From Hydrogenophilales bacterium (lineage in GTDB: Bacteria > Pseudomonadota > Gammaproteobacteria > Burkholderiales > Thiobacillaceae), in assembly GCA_016719465.1 (NCBI GenBank), contig JADJYY010000008.1, forward strand, positions 1 to 64,000: 64,000 nucleotides of DNA, given 5' to 3'. Numbering within the stretch: the first letter of the stretch is position 1; every line of letters begins with the position of its first letter. Made by a program: the position numbers and the translations under genes. A model generated the notes under the pieces. It was not told where the DNA came from, searched no databases, and worked only from the letters and a program-made list of their open reading frames with translations. Below are positions 23,374 to 34,511 of this stretch, in pieces.

Positions 23374-24678
23374 TTAAAGATCCAGCCCCTCCTGCCAGAT
23401 CAGGGCATTGATGTGGGCGATATTGACTTCCTCCGGAGCGAGTTCCAGTTCGGCGGCCCACCGCCCGATGGCTTGATGATCGTAGCGTTCGCAGGCCATC
23501 GCCAATCCCAGATAGGGGCCATAGGCGCCCTCGCCCCGCAGCAGGGCGTCGACGATGGGTTGCGACAGGTTGAGGCTGGCGATGGCCTTTTCCATGGGCA
23601 GGTTCAGCAGCGCATCCAGCATGGACAGGATGCCCACGATGAACAGACCGCCGCGCAATTCCGGCGCCAGCCGCGCCTCCCCCAGTAGCTCGACGAAACG
23701 GGCGCGGACCAGGGCATGTCGCAGCAAGGCCTGGCTGCGTCCATCGGATTCCTTGTGGCTGAACAGGAGCAGGGTCAGCCAGCGATAGAGCTGGTCGTGA
23801 CCAAGCATGAGCAGGACATGGTTGATGGAGCGGATCGGATAGCGCAGCCCCACGGCGGGGGAATTGATGTAGCGCAACAGCTTGTAGCTCAGGCCGGCGT
23901 CCAGCTTGAACTGGGCTTCGAGGACCGCATACTCGGCATGCCGCAGCACCAGGTTGAGCAGCTTCATGATCAGCAGGCGGCTGCTGTCGATGTCTTTCCC
24001 CGGAGACGTTCCGGGTTGGGCCAGGAAGTCGCCCTGGTACAGGTCGAAAGCCAACTTGCGGCATGCGGCGAAGGCTTCTTCCGATCCCACATTGCGGGCA
24101 ATGAGCCGGGGGCCCTTGATGCCCTGGATGCGCGCCAACCGGTCGCACAGCCCCATCAGGTCGTTATCGCCCACGTCCAGGCGGAGGTAGCCGCACTGTC
24201 TCGCCAGTGGCGTCAGGCCGGGCGACAGGGCGGATTCGTCCAGCGCCAGGGTGAAGCCCAGTCGCGCCAGAACCTGGCAGCGGGCCAGCAGTTCGGGGCA
24301 GGGGGCCTGGGGCGGAATGGCCAGGATCACGTTTTCGGACGGCAGTTGCTCCACCAGGGGGCTGTCCAGGGAAGCCAGCTCGAGCAGCGTGAGCTTGCGG
24401 CTCAGGGCGGCCCGGTATTGATCGTCGATAACGCTCACCAGCAGGTTCTCATCCCTGATCTGGTCCAGGGTGGTGGCGCCCGGCAGGACCGGGAGCGGCG
24501 TCCGCTCATTGATCTTCAATTCGTAGCCCACGACCCGGTAGTCCCCGTCCAGCAGAGGGTGACGGGTCAGGAAGCGCGCGGCGGGAAAGGCGGCGGCCTC
24601 CGCCTCGTGGGCCTGGATCCGGGGATGGCGCGCGGGCGCGTTTTCGGCGGGTGCGTTTTCGTTATGGCGGGGGAGCAT
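23374..24678 (-). CDS. EAL-HDOD domain protein (YuxH-type), degenerate EAL
   Basis: A 434-residue signalling protein. The N-terminal half is an EAL-like domain (LTRHPLLDGDYRVVGYELKI near residue 40, LLARCQVLARLGFTLALDES near 130), but the catalytic ExL is replaced by ELK and the acidic metal ligands are not evident, so it is probably a binder or an inactive domain rather than a c-di-GMP phosphodiesterase. The C-terminal half is an HDOD domain (LLRYINSPAVGLRYPIRSIN, LMLGHDQLYRWLTLLL). It lies 13 bases after the DUF1631 gene and so shares its FliA promoter and c-di-GMP riboswitch. Confidence 0.85.
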   Translation of the reverse strand: MLPRHNENAPAENAPARHPRIQAHEAEAAAFPAARFLTRHPLLDGDYRVVGYELKINERTPLPVLPGATTLDQIRDENLLVSVIDDQYRAALSRKLTLLELASLDSPLVEQLPSENVILAIPPQAPCPELLARCQVLARLGFTLALDESALSPGLTPLARQCGYLRLDVGDNDLMGLCDRLARIQGIKGPRLIARNVGSEEAFAACRKLAFDLYQGDFLAQPGTSPGKDIDSSRLLIMKLLNLVLRHAEYAVLEAQFKLDAGLSYKLLRYINSPAVGLRYPIRSINHVLLMLGHDQLYRWLTLLLFSHKESDGRSQALLRHALVRARFVELLGEARLAPELRGGLFIVGILSMLDALLNLPMEKAIASLNLSQPIVDALLRGEGAYGPYLGLAMACERYDHQAIGRWAAELELAPEEVNIAHINALIWQEGLDL

Positions 24679-24691
24679 GATGCGGAGTCCT

Positions 24692-26228
24692 TTATGCGGT
24701 TTTCCGGCTCAATGATGGGAGATCGAGGGTGGGGGCGGCGGATTCCGGCGGCCTGATCACCCGGGCCTTGCCTGTTAGCAGGTGCCCGGCCAACTCCGCC
24801 GCGTTGAGGGACAAGGCGCGTTTTCCCTGCCGGTTCATCAGCAGGTAAAGCTTGCCGCCGGCGCTGATCCAGGACACCTTCAACGCCACCCTGGCGCCGT
24901 CCGCTTCATCGAACTCGATCCAGGTGCCGGTCACCAGCCTGTCCAGCGCCCCATCGGAGCGATCGGGAGGGGCGGCGGGGTCCGGCGGGAGACTCTCCGG
25001 CGCTTGCGGGGTCGGGGCATCCCCGGGATCGGGCCGGGGTTGGGCATCGCCCTCCGCCGCGCCGGGCAGGGTCAGCAGCTTGATGTGATACCTGGAGAGA
25101 CTGGCGAAGAACGCGCCGCGGGCATCGTACGGCGTCCCCAGCCTGTCCAATCCCTCCCCCAGGCACTTCACCAGGTCGGGCAATACCCGCACCAGCCTGG
25201 CGCGTTCCTCGCGCGCGGTTCTGGCGGACAAACTCCAGACCAGATCGTCCATGGTCTTGACCGCGTCCCGCCAGTCGGCGCTCTCCGGCCCCCGCGTGCC
25301 ATGAATCATCGCCAGCAGTCGTTGCCAGGGGCCGGCGAGAAATTCCAGGATGACCTTCGGCAAGCGCCGGACGGCGGTGGCCCGCGCCACCTCCGCCGCC
25401 AGCGGCGGCCGCGGCACGGGCGCCATTCGGGAGGTTCCTGACCGGCTGCGCCGCCTCGGCCGGCATCGGAAGCGGCGCCGGGGAAGCGACAGCGCCGCGC
25501 TCCCGGGGCGCCGTCTCCAGACTGGCGTAAGCCGACATCTCCCGGGGGGCGGCCGGTTGTCGCGGAGAATCCAGATGGGCGCCCAGGTCCCGATACAACA
25601 GGTCGATGGGGTCGGGCAAATACCGGCACAGGGCGCGGGCCACCCGTTGTTTGGTCTCGACGCGGGAGAACTGGCCGTTGAGCGCATCGGCAAGGGCGCG
25701 GGCGATCGTTTGCGGGCCGACGGGAATGTCATTCGGATTCAGGTCGCCGGCATCCAGCAGGTCTCGGAAGGGCCTGGCCAGTTCGTGCAGGGATCCGGCG
25801 CAGCGATTCCTGATGGCTTCCACGACCATGGTCGGGTCCATCGTCTCTTCCAGGGGTTCGTGCGCCACGATCCGCAACTGATTGACATCGAAATCCAGGG
25901 TGTAACTGGTCAACAGCGCCGACTTGGGCCGGCAGGCGCGCGCATAGCGCCGTTCGAAGTGCTTGCGAAAGTCTTCCACCAGGCCGCGCTGGCGCGTCCG
26001 GGCGAAATTGGCGGCATCCAGCAAGGCCGCTTGTTCCAGGGCCGCCGCCGCCTGGGAACCCTGGGTGTGCAACTGTGTCGCGGCTTGCGTCATGGCGTCG
26101 GACAAGGCCGCGCAGAGCCGCGGGCAGGCGATCTCCCCAGCCTCCAGAAGGGGGCCGGTCAAGGCGGCCCACTCTTGTTGGGGGCCGGAGCCGCGGCTGT
26201 TGTCTGGGCGGTTGCCCGGGAATCCCAT
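24692..26228 (-). pseudogene. DUF1631 family protein, single frameshift
   Basis: The N-terminal 270 residues (DFRKHFERRYARACR, YTLDFDVNQLRIVAHEPLEE, RVARALCRYLPDPIDLLYRD) are DUF1631-like. Near 25420 the reading must shift one base, after VRNLPNGA, to continue as PVPRPPLAAEVARATAVRRL and then FLAGPWQRLLAMIHGTRGPE. The C-terminal module (GTWIEFDEADGARVALKVSW, then KLYLLMNRQGKRALSLN) has the look of a PilZ-like c-di-GMP-binding barrel; that is an inference. Repaired length would be about 510 residues, shorter than many DUF1631 proteins. First gene behind the riboswitch. Confidence 0.75.
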
Positions 26229-26371
26229 GATCCTTTCCTTGCTGCCATGCCCGGCGAAGGCGGCGTCCGGCGGACTGGCCGGACGGAAGCCGCTCCCGTC
26301 GAGGGACCCGCGGGCGACGCATCAGGATGAAGACGCAAGGAAAATGCGAAACCGGAACGGTCCCGCGTCTG

Positions 26372-26468
26372 CCTGGAAATCCCGCCGTCATGGGGTCGTG
26401 ACTCTACAGTGACCCTTTAGACCGGTGATTTTGCGTCCCCATCTTTCGATGGGTTTGCCCTTTTCAGG
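26372..26468 (-). promoter_or_regulatory. Cyclic di-GMP-I (GEMM) riboswitch
   Basis: The minus-strand RNA contains every sequence hallmark in order: GGGCAAACC, a GAAA tetraloop on a CCATC/GATGG stem, GGGACGCAAA, then CCGG-CTAA opening a second hairpin (GGGTC...GACCC). An outer stem CCTGAAA/TTTCCAGG closes the element. It begins about 20 bases after the predicted FliA start and ends about 140 bases before the DUF1631 ATG. No U-run terminator is visible after it, so control is more likely at translation or by Rho. Confidence 0.88.
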
Positions 26469-26496
26469 TCGTGTTACGAAAAAACACTGTGCGTGC

Positions 26497-26523
26497 TTAT
26501 CGGCGGCCCGGAAAAAAACTTTA
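26497..26523 (-). promoter_or_regulatory. FliA (sigma-28) promoter
   Basis: TAAAGTTT, exactly 11 bases, then GCCGATAA: identical to the enterobacterial sigma-28 consensus at every defined position. It directs transcription into the c-di-GMP riboswitch and the DUF1631/EAL-HDOD genes, tying them to the flagellar regulon. The rest of 26229-26641 (the riboswitch-to-ATG leader and a G/C hairpin near 26582-26600) holds no gene. Confidence 0.9.
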
Positions 26524-26641
26524 GCGGGACGTTGATTCGCCGCAGGGGACCGGGAGAGCCGCCTGGGCATCCTCACCACAAGCCCCCCATGAGGGGGCCG
26601 GGCGTCGCCACGGACTCCCCGTTCCGGGGATACAAGCCGAC

Positions 26642-28142
26642 TCAGGTGCCGCAGAAGGTGCGGAACCGGGCCATGAACTCCCCCGGCGCCGGTTCGGCAT
26701 GGCGGGCCAGGGCCGGGTCCTCGTCGAAGGGGCGTTGCAAGGCGTTCAGCAATGACTCGAAGGGCCTCAGGTCGCCAGAATCCGAGGCGGCGTCCAGGGC
26801 TTCCTCCACGCGGTGGTTGCGGGGGATCAGCCAGGGATTGACCCGGCGCATGGCCTCGGCGCGGAGCGCGGCGCGATCGGCGCCGGCATCCTCGGCGGCG
26901 CAGCGCTCCCGCCAGCGTTGCAGCCAGCGGTCCAGGCCCGGCTGGCCGGGGAACAGGGCCCGCAGGGGCGCATCAAAGCCCTCCGCCGCATCCCCCAGCC
27001 GGCGCCAGGCCAGGGTGAAGTCCACCCCCTGGGCGTGCAGCAGGTCCAGCCAGCTTTCCCCCAGGGCGGTGTCCGCGGCGTCGCCGCTGGCCACCTGTCC
27101 GGAGAGCCCCAGCTTGGCGCGCAGGCCGGCCAGCCAGTGATGCTGGTAACGCTCGGGAAAGGCATCGATGACCTCGGTGGCCAGCGTGATCGCATGGCCC
27201 TCGTTGGCGTCGATCAGGGGCAGCAGGGTCTCCGCCAGGCGGGCCAGGTTCCAGCGGGCGATGCCCGGCTGCTCGGCGTAGGCATAACGGCCCATCTCGT
27301 CGATGGAACTGAATACCGCGCGCGGATCGTAGGCCTCCATGAAGGCGCAGGGCCCGAAGTCGATGCTCTCGCCGGGAATGCCCATGTTGTCCGTGTTCAT
27401 CACCCCGTGGATGAAGCCCACGTGCATCCACCGGGCGATCAGCGCCGCCTGGCGCTCGGCCACGGCGGACAGGAAGGCCAGGTAGGGCCTGTCGGCCTGC
27501 CGCGCTTCCGGGTAGTGGCGGGCGATGGCGTAGTCGGCGAGCCGGCGCACCTGCTCCGGGGAGCCGTGGGCCGCGAAATACTGGAAAGTGCCCACCCGCA
27601 GGTGGCTGGCGGCCACGCGGGTGAGGATGGCGCCGGGCAAAGTCCGTTCACGGAACACCGGCTCGCCGGTGGCCACCACCGCCAGGGCCCGGGTGGTGGG
27701 AATGCCCAGTGCCTGCATGGCCTCGCCGATCAGCACCTCCCGCAGCATGGGCCCCACCGCCGCCTTGCCGTCGCCCCGGCGGGAGAAGGGCGTGCGCCCG
27801 GAACCCTTGAAGGCGATGTCCCGGCGCTGGCCGTGGCGGTCGATGACTTCCCCGATCAGCAGCGCCCGGCCGTCCCCCAACTGGGGGTTGAACTGTCCGA
27901 ACTGGTGCCCGGCGTAGGCCTGGGCGATGGGTTGGGCCCCCTCGGGCAAGGTGTTCCCCGCAAAGAGGTTGGCCAGCGCCGTGTCATCCTGGCGCTCCAG
28001 ACCCAGCCGCAATTCCTCCGCCAGGCCCCGGTTGAAGAACAGCAGCACCGGCTGTCGCACGCGTCGCGGGCTGCCAGGGCTCGTAGAAACCGGGCAGGTC
28101 GCGGGCATAGGTGTTGTCGAAGGGGAGGGCAATGGTCGGCAT
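26642..28142 (-). pseudogene. selO: Protein adenylyltransferase SelO (YdiU), single frameshift near N-terminus
   Basis: A pseudokinase-fold enzyme that transfers AMP to protein hydroxyls. From the ATG at 28142 the family N-terminus reads LPFDNTYARDLPGFYEPWQP, then one base too many near 28055 breaks the frame; the remainder (PVLLFFNRGLAEELRLG, QLGDGRALLIGEV, HVGFIHGVMNTDNMGIPG, DFGPCAFME) continues intact to 26642. Repaired length would be about 500 residues, slightly longer than usual for SelO. Without repair the first 28 residues would be replaced by Pro/Ser-rich sequence. A single gene, no operon partners. Confidence 0.88.
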
Positions 28143-28209
28143 TGGCTAGGCCATATTTGAGGCATGGGTGAGAGCTGGGGTGATGGGACGAACTTGGGGC
28201 CAGCCGCGA

Positions 28210-28247
28210 GGAAATTCCACCCCTACGTGATCAGGGAAATTCCACCC
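28210..28247. repeat. Direct repeat GGAAATTCCACCC, IS-end-like
   Basis: Two exact 13-base copies, 25 bases apart, in the 281-base gap between selO and hepT. On the minus strand they read GGGTGGAATTTCC, the kind of repeated motif seen at ends of IS21-family elements. No transposase is left. The gap holds no convincing gene. Confidence 0.35.
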
Positions 28248-28423
28248 GCTTGGTCAAGCCCAATCCGGAGGCGGGTGTTCGGTTGAAAGGGCATGTGAAC
28301 GGACATGCGCCAATAGAGCCAGGGACTGTTTTGAGGCGCGGCGGATTCTCCCCCGGCTGATCTTGATGGCGGTTCCTAAGTGCCCATCGGGACATACCCC
28401 GATAAGCGCGCTCACCTGAGCAT

Positions 28424-28825
28424 TCAGGCGTCTTTGGCGACTTGTTCCATCGCGGTCAACCACCGACCCAGCAGCCCGGCGTGGTCCGCCAGGCGACTGT
28501 GGATGGCGACGGCCAGGTCTTGGTTGTAGGCGTGACTGGTGAGATTGCGGTCATCGATCATGGCCATGGCGGCGTGAGCGTCGTCTTCCGTCAGTAGCCC
28601 GTTCTGGGCGCAGGCGCGTATCACCGGCTTGGGGCTTGCGACGGCGATGCCGAATTGGGTATCGAGCACGGCCTGGGCGGCCTTCCAGCAGGACTCCACG
28701 GTGTATTCGAAGCGCTGTATGGCGGCGTCCCGCTCGACCTGACTGGGCTTGGGCAGGCCACTGAGTTCCAGGAGCGTGTCCAGGGCCTGGCGCGCCAGGG
28801 AAAGGCGCCGGATCAGGCGTTCCAC
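28424..28825 (-). CDS. hepT: HEPN-domain toxin, HepT/HI0074 type
   Basis: A 133-residue all-helical HEPN protein. The toxin signature RX4HXY is present exactly, as R93-NLTS-H98-A-Y100 (DDRNLTSHAYN); in HepT this motif forms the RNase centre and its Tyr is the residue AMPylated by the antitoxin. FEYTVESCWKAAQAVLD near residue 40 is the conserved dimer helix of the 'nucleotidyltransferase substrate-binding' family. It is the second gene of the pair and overlaps mntA by 13 bases. Confidence 0.85.
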   Translation of the reverse strand: MERLIRRLSLARQALDTLLELSGLPKPSQVERDAAIQRFEYTVESCWKAAQAVLDTQFGIAVASPKPVIRACAQNGLLTEDDAHAAMAMIDDRNLTSHAYNQDLAVAIHSRLADHAGLLGRWLTAMEQVAKDA

Positions 28826-29103
28826 GGCTTGCCTTCCCGCTCGATGGCCGCCCGCAGGGCGGGACCGGCATCGTCCAGATTGACCAGGTCCACGTTGAGC
28901 AGGAGGTTGCTTTCTTCCAGGGCGGCGCGGGTTTCCGCCAGCAGACCTGTGGGCAGGGGGCGGAGGGGCCGGATACCCACGTCGATGTCGGACCAGCGGC
29001 GGGCATCACCCCGGGCCCGGGAGCCGAACAGGATGAGATCGGCCGCACCGATCGGAATATGGGCGCGAATGATGGCGTGGGCCAGGGTCAGGTCGGATGG
29101 CAT
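28813..29103 (-). CDS. mntA: Minimal nucleotidyltransferase antitoxin MntA
   Basis: A 96-residue MNT-fold protein with the exact motif GSX10DXD: G27-S28, ten residues, Asp39 and Asp41 (GSRARGDARRWSDID). In HepT/MntA systems it neutralises the toxin by adding AMP units to the HepT tyrosine. It precedes hepT and overlaps it. The pair sits between selO and thiC beside IS-end-like repeats, which suggests acquisition. Confidence 0.88.
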   Translation of the reverse strand: MPSDLTLAHAIIRAHIPIGAADLILFGSRARGDARRWSDIDVGIRPLRPLPTGLLAETRAALEESNLLLNVDLVNLDDAGPALRAAIEREGKPWNA

Positions 29104-29129
29104 GGTCGAAGCTTGAGTCAGACCTTGAG

Positions 29130-31058
<1,929 letters not shown>

Positions 31059-31110
31059 GGTGCGCTCCAGGTGTTCGGAAAAATCATAGGGAGCGCGCTT
31101 GCGGGGAGGA

Positions 31111-31192
31111 CGCTTCCCTACGCCGGAATGATCCGGATCAGGTTCCAAGGGTGTGATCTCAGCCGTCCAAGATGGTTGTCACGGCACCCCTA
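31111..31192 (-). promoter_or_regulatory. TPP (THI-box) riboswitch upstream of thiC
   Basis: The minus-strand RNA carries GGGGTGCC, GGCTGAGAT, CACCC, GAACCTGATCCGGATCAT and CGGCGTAGGGAAG in the standard order, the thiamin pyrophosphate aptamer. It ends about 52 bases before the thiC ATG; no terminator hairpin with a T-run is visible, so control is probably at translation initiation. Confidence 0.95.
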
Positions 31193-31355
31193 ACGTGGGC
31201 GGGAAACTAGCCCAAACAAGGGCTTATTACAAGCGCGTGGCCAACAGGGGCATCGGGGAGGCGGAAACACCCTGTAACACCTCATTACCCCCCGGAAACC
31301 CTCCTGGAACCCTTGCCGAATAAGCTGGGATCGTCGTCAACCCAAGGAGTGAATC

Positions 31356-31712
31356 ATGAAAGCCAAATTCATCGCCCCCGCCCTGCTGATCTCCAGCCTG
31401 GCCCTGTTCGGCAACGCCGCCACGGCTTCCGACGAATTGGCGGGCGCGGTCATCGGCGCCGGTGCCGGCGCCCTCGTCGGCCATTCCATCGACCGTTATG
31501 ACGGTGCCGCGGTGGGCGGCATATTGGGCGCCGTGCTGGGCGTGGTCATCGCCGACGACGATGACGACCGGACCCGTGTCGTCCATCACTACCATCCGCG
31601 TCCGGTCTACGGTCCTCCCGTGGTGGTCTATCAGAAGCCCCATGTGCGCCACCTGCCGCCGCCGGTATACGTGGACTACCGCCGCCCCATCCCCAATGGC
31701 AGCATCGGATGA
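31356..31712 (+). CDS. Glycine-zipper surface protein (exported)
   Basis: A 118-residue protein with a Sec signal peptide (LLISSLALFGNAATASDE). It is followed by a glycine-zipper hairpin (AGAVIGAGAGALVGHSIDRY and GAAVGGILGAVLGVVIADDD), then a His/Pro/Tyr-rich tail. Such 2TM glycine-zipper proteins are associated with the outer membrane; the exact role is unknown. The AAGGAG site and signal peptide fix the start. Its stop overlaps the next small frame (ATGA). Confidence 0.7.
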   Translation: MKAKFIAPALLISSLALFGNAATASDELAGAVIGAGAGALVGHSIDRYDGAAVGGILGAVLGVVIADDDDDRTRVVHHYHPRPVYGPPVVVYQKPHVRHLPPPVYVDYRRPIPNGSIG

Positions 31713-31858
31713 ATGAGCGCGATGACTGGCGGGACGATCGCCGCAACGATCGCCGCGACCCCGGCTTCGGACGGGACGATCGCCGGGATCCTGGCCCGGA
31801 TCGGGGACATGATCGCGGTGGCCAGGGGCGTGACGATCGCGGCGGCCGCCGGGGCTGA
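31709..31858 (+). CDS. Arg/Asp-rich 49-aa ORF coupled to the glycine-zipper gene
   Basis: Starts at the ATG overlapping the previous stop and encodes repeats of RDDRR and RDPG (NERDDWRDDRRNDRRDPGF). Either a real small basic/acidic protein or the original C-terminal tail of the glycine-zipper protein after a frameshift; proteins of that type often end in Arg/His/Asp-rich tails. The remaining 165 bases before the permease show nothing. Confidence 0.35.
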   Translation: MNERDDWRDDRRNDRRDPGFGRDDRRDPGPDRGHDRGGQGRDDRGGRRG

Positions 31859-32023
31859 TACGCCGAAAACCTCCGGGGTGGTCCGGAGAACACCCGTCGG
31901 CCAGGGGCTCGGCGGGTGACGTGAGGCAAATCGGCCGGGGCCGTCACGAGGGCCCCGCCGCCAATTCGGACAAAGCCATCTAACATCCAGGGCAAGGGGT
32001 CGAGTTCGGCCCGGAGAGCCAGG

Positions 32024-33716
32024 ATGCCCGCAATGGTGAAAAAACCGCCCAGTCTCCTCTACGGCGTGGAGGAGAAGCCGCCGTCGTGGGTGGTTTGGCT
32101 GCTGGGTGTGCAGCACATCGGCATCATCGCCATCGGCCTCATCTTTCCGGTGGTGGTGGTTCAGGAAATGGGCGGCGGCGTGGCCGACGCGGCGCGCATG
32201 GTGAGCGTGTCGATGATCGCGGCAGGCATCGGCGTGATGGCCCAGGCCTGGGGCCGGGGGCCCGGTGGGCTCGGGTTATCTCTGCCCCCAGCTGTGCGGC
32301 CCTTCCTTCCTCGGCGCCTCCATCCTGGCGGCCAAGACCGGCGGCCTGTCCCTGGTGTTCGGCATGACGGCGCTGGTGGGCCTGTTCGAGATGGCGTTCT
32401 CGCGCCTGGTGCGTCGGCTGCGGGTGCTGTTCCCGGCGGAGGTGACGGGCCTGATCGTGATGATGGTGGGCATCAGCGTCACCGGCCTGGCCATGCGTAT
32501 GTTCTTCGGCGCCAGGGCGGCGAGTCCCGAACTGCGCGAGGCGGAAATCCTGGTGGCGGTGGCCACCCTGGCGGCCGGGGCCGCCTGCGGCTGTTCTGCA
32601 TCCTCATCGGCATGGGCCTGGGTTATGGCCTGTCCTTCCTCGCCGGCGTGCTGACGCCGGCCCATCTGGAGCGGGTGCTGGACGGCGCCTGGCTGGCCTC
32701 TCCCCTGGCGGGTCATCCGGGCTGGTCGTTCCAGGGCGCCCTGGCGGCGCCCTTCCTCATCGCCATCCTGTGTTCCACCCTCAAGAGCGTGGGCGACCTG
32801 ACCACCTGCCAGAAGATCAACGATGCCGACTGGAAGCGCCCCGACCTGAAACGGATCGGCAACGGCATCATGGCCAATTCCTTCGGCGTCATCAGCGCCG
32901 GCCTGCTGGGGGGCATGGGGCAATCCGCCTCCTCGGCGAACGTGGGCCTGAGCGTGGCCACCGGCGCCACCAGCCGGGTCATCGCCTACGCCATCGGCGG
33001 GCTGCTGTTCGTGCTGGCGTTCTGTCCCAAGCTGGCCACGGTGTTCGCCATCATGCCGGCGCCGGTCATGGGCGCCACCCTGATCTTCGCCCTGAGCTTC
33101 ATGGTGGTGGCCGGGATCCAGATCATCATGAGCCGCATGCTCGACGCGCGTAAGACCTTCGTGGTGGGCATCGCCATGATCGTCGGCATCGGCGTGGATG
33201 TGGCGCCCGAGATTTTCCACACCTTTCCCCACTGGCTGCGGCCGGTATTCCATTCCTCCCTGTCCGCCGCGACGCTCCTGGCCATCCTGCTCAACCTGGT
33301 GTTCCGCCTCGGCATCGCCAGCAAGGCCGGCGTCGAACTGGCGCCCGGCCCGGACACGTCGGAACATGTGTTTGCCTTCATGCAGCGCCAGGGCGGCCTG
33401 TGGGGCGCGCGCAAGGAGGTGATCGACAAGGCGGCGCGGCGGCGGATGAATTCATGGAGGCGGTGCGCGAACATGAATTGACCGTGCGCCGGTGCATCTG
33501 GAAGCGCGCTTCGACGAATACCGGCTGGAACTGGAGTTCAGCTATCGCGGCCGCGCCATGGCGTTTCCCGAATCCCGTCCCGATCCGGGCGAACTGCTGC
33601 AAGACCCCCAGGCCATGGACCGCATGGCCGGCTATCTGGTGCGCCGCTACGCCGACAAGATCAGCGCCGTCGAGAACGGCGAGGCCTGCCGCGTAAAACT
33701 GTCCTTCGAGCACTGA
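32024..33716 (+). pseudogene. Nucleobase:cation symporter-2 (uracil/xanthine permease family), multiple frameshifts
   Basis: The stitched protein is an inner-membrane transporter of the UraA/PbuX family. Frame 1 gives PSWVVWLLGVQHIGIIAIGL. From about 32275 another frame carries GYLCPQLCGPSFLGASILAA and LFPAEVTGLIVMMVGISVTG. Near 32585 the first frame returns with LATVFAIMPAPVMGATLIFA. Near 33440-33490 two further changes lead to a soluble C-terminal region, ARFDEYRLELEFSYRGRAMA, ending at 33716. The first two faults are one-base changes in G/C runs that cancel each other. Repaired length would be about 560 residues, longer than plain UraA, because of the about 100-residue tail. Confidence 0.75.
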
Positions 33717-33735
33717 TCGCTCGAGGACTGAGCGC

Positions 33736-34506
33736 TCAAGGCGTGTGCCTTACCGCCAGCAGGATTTCGTCCTGCTTGAGTCGGTAGCCGTCGCCGTGCC
33801 GGTGACGACGGGCGAAATAGTCGCGGATCTCGTCGGCCCGCGCGCGGAACTTGCGGTCGATGAGCAGGAACAGGCCGATTTCCGCCATGTCGTCCAGGCT
33901 GTCGGTCCAGATCTCGTTGACGAAGTAGCGCGCCTCCACCGCCCGGTCGCCGAAGCGGTGGATCAGTTCCCGCCACAGCCCCAGGATGTCCACGTCGAAG
34001 TGGGCGAAGTGGTTGTAGAAATCCGCCAGTTCGCCGATGGGCGATTGCAGCACGATGGCCAGGCGGCCGTCCGGTTCCAGGTGGGCGCGCATCTTGTCGA
34101 TGGCCGGCATCCAGTCCGCCTCGTCCAGGTAGTACAGGACATGGGAACACAGGATGAAATCGAAGCGGTCGTCGCCCAGGTCCGCGTTGGCCCAGGTCGT
34201 GTTGTGCAGCTTGAATTGGGGGTAGCGGCGGCGCAGGAACTCGATCTGGGGCGTGTTGGGTTCCACCACGGTGGTCTCGTGGAAGGTCTGGGCCAGCGGG
34301 ATGGTCAGGTCGCCGCCGCCGGCGCCCACGTCCAGGAAGCGTCGGCGATGGTGAAGATCGGCGATGACCTCGCCGATCTTCACCAGTTCGATGCGCTTGT
34401 CGGTGGAAGAGCGGATGAACAGCTCCAGTTGTTTCTGGAAAACCGCCTCGTCTTCCATCTCGGGGGGCGGCGCCCGGCCAGGGGCCGCCGCGTCCGGCTT
34501 CAGCAT
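33736..34506 (-). CDS. Class I SAM-dependent methyltransferase
   Basis: A 256-residue protein with a complete class-I methyltransferase core: FLDVGAGGGDLTIPLAQ near residue 55 (SAM-binding motif I), TTVVEPNTPQIEFLR (motif II, acidic ribose contact), FDFILCSHVLYYLDEADW (motif IV) and LEPDGRLAIVLQS. The substrate cannot be told. The ATG at 34506 lies five bases after the STAS stop, so it is the last gene of the partner-switching operon. The placement hints that it acts on a signalling partner, which is inference only. Confidence 0.8.
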   Translation of the reverse strand: MLKPDAAAPGRAPPPEMEDEAVFQKQLELFIRSSTDKRIELVKIGEVIADLHHRRRFLDVGAGGGDLTIPLAQTFHETTVVEPNTPQIEFLRRRYPQFKLHNTTWANADLGDDRFDFILCSHVLYYLDEADWMPAIDKMRAHLEPDGRLAIVLQSPIGELADFYNHFAHFDVDILGLWRELIHRFGDRAVEARYFVNEIWTDSLDDMAEIGLFLLIDRKFRARADEIRDYFARRHRHGDGYRLKQDEILLAVRHTP

Positions 34507-34511
34507 CGAAG

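Noticed and set aside
28254..28463. 69-residue minus-strand frame downstream of hepT
   Set aside because: It overlaps the end of hepT, has no ribosome binding site and reads through the IS-end-like repeats; no transposase similarity could be seen.
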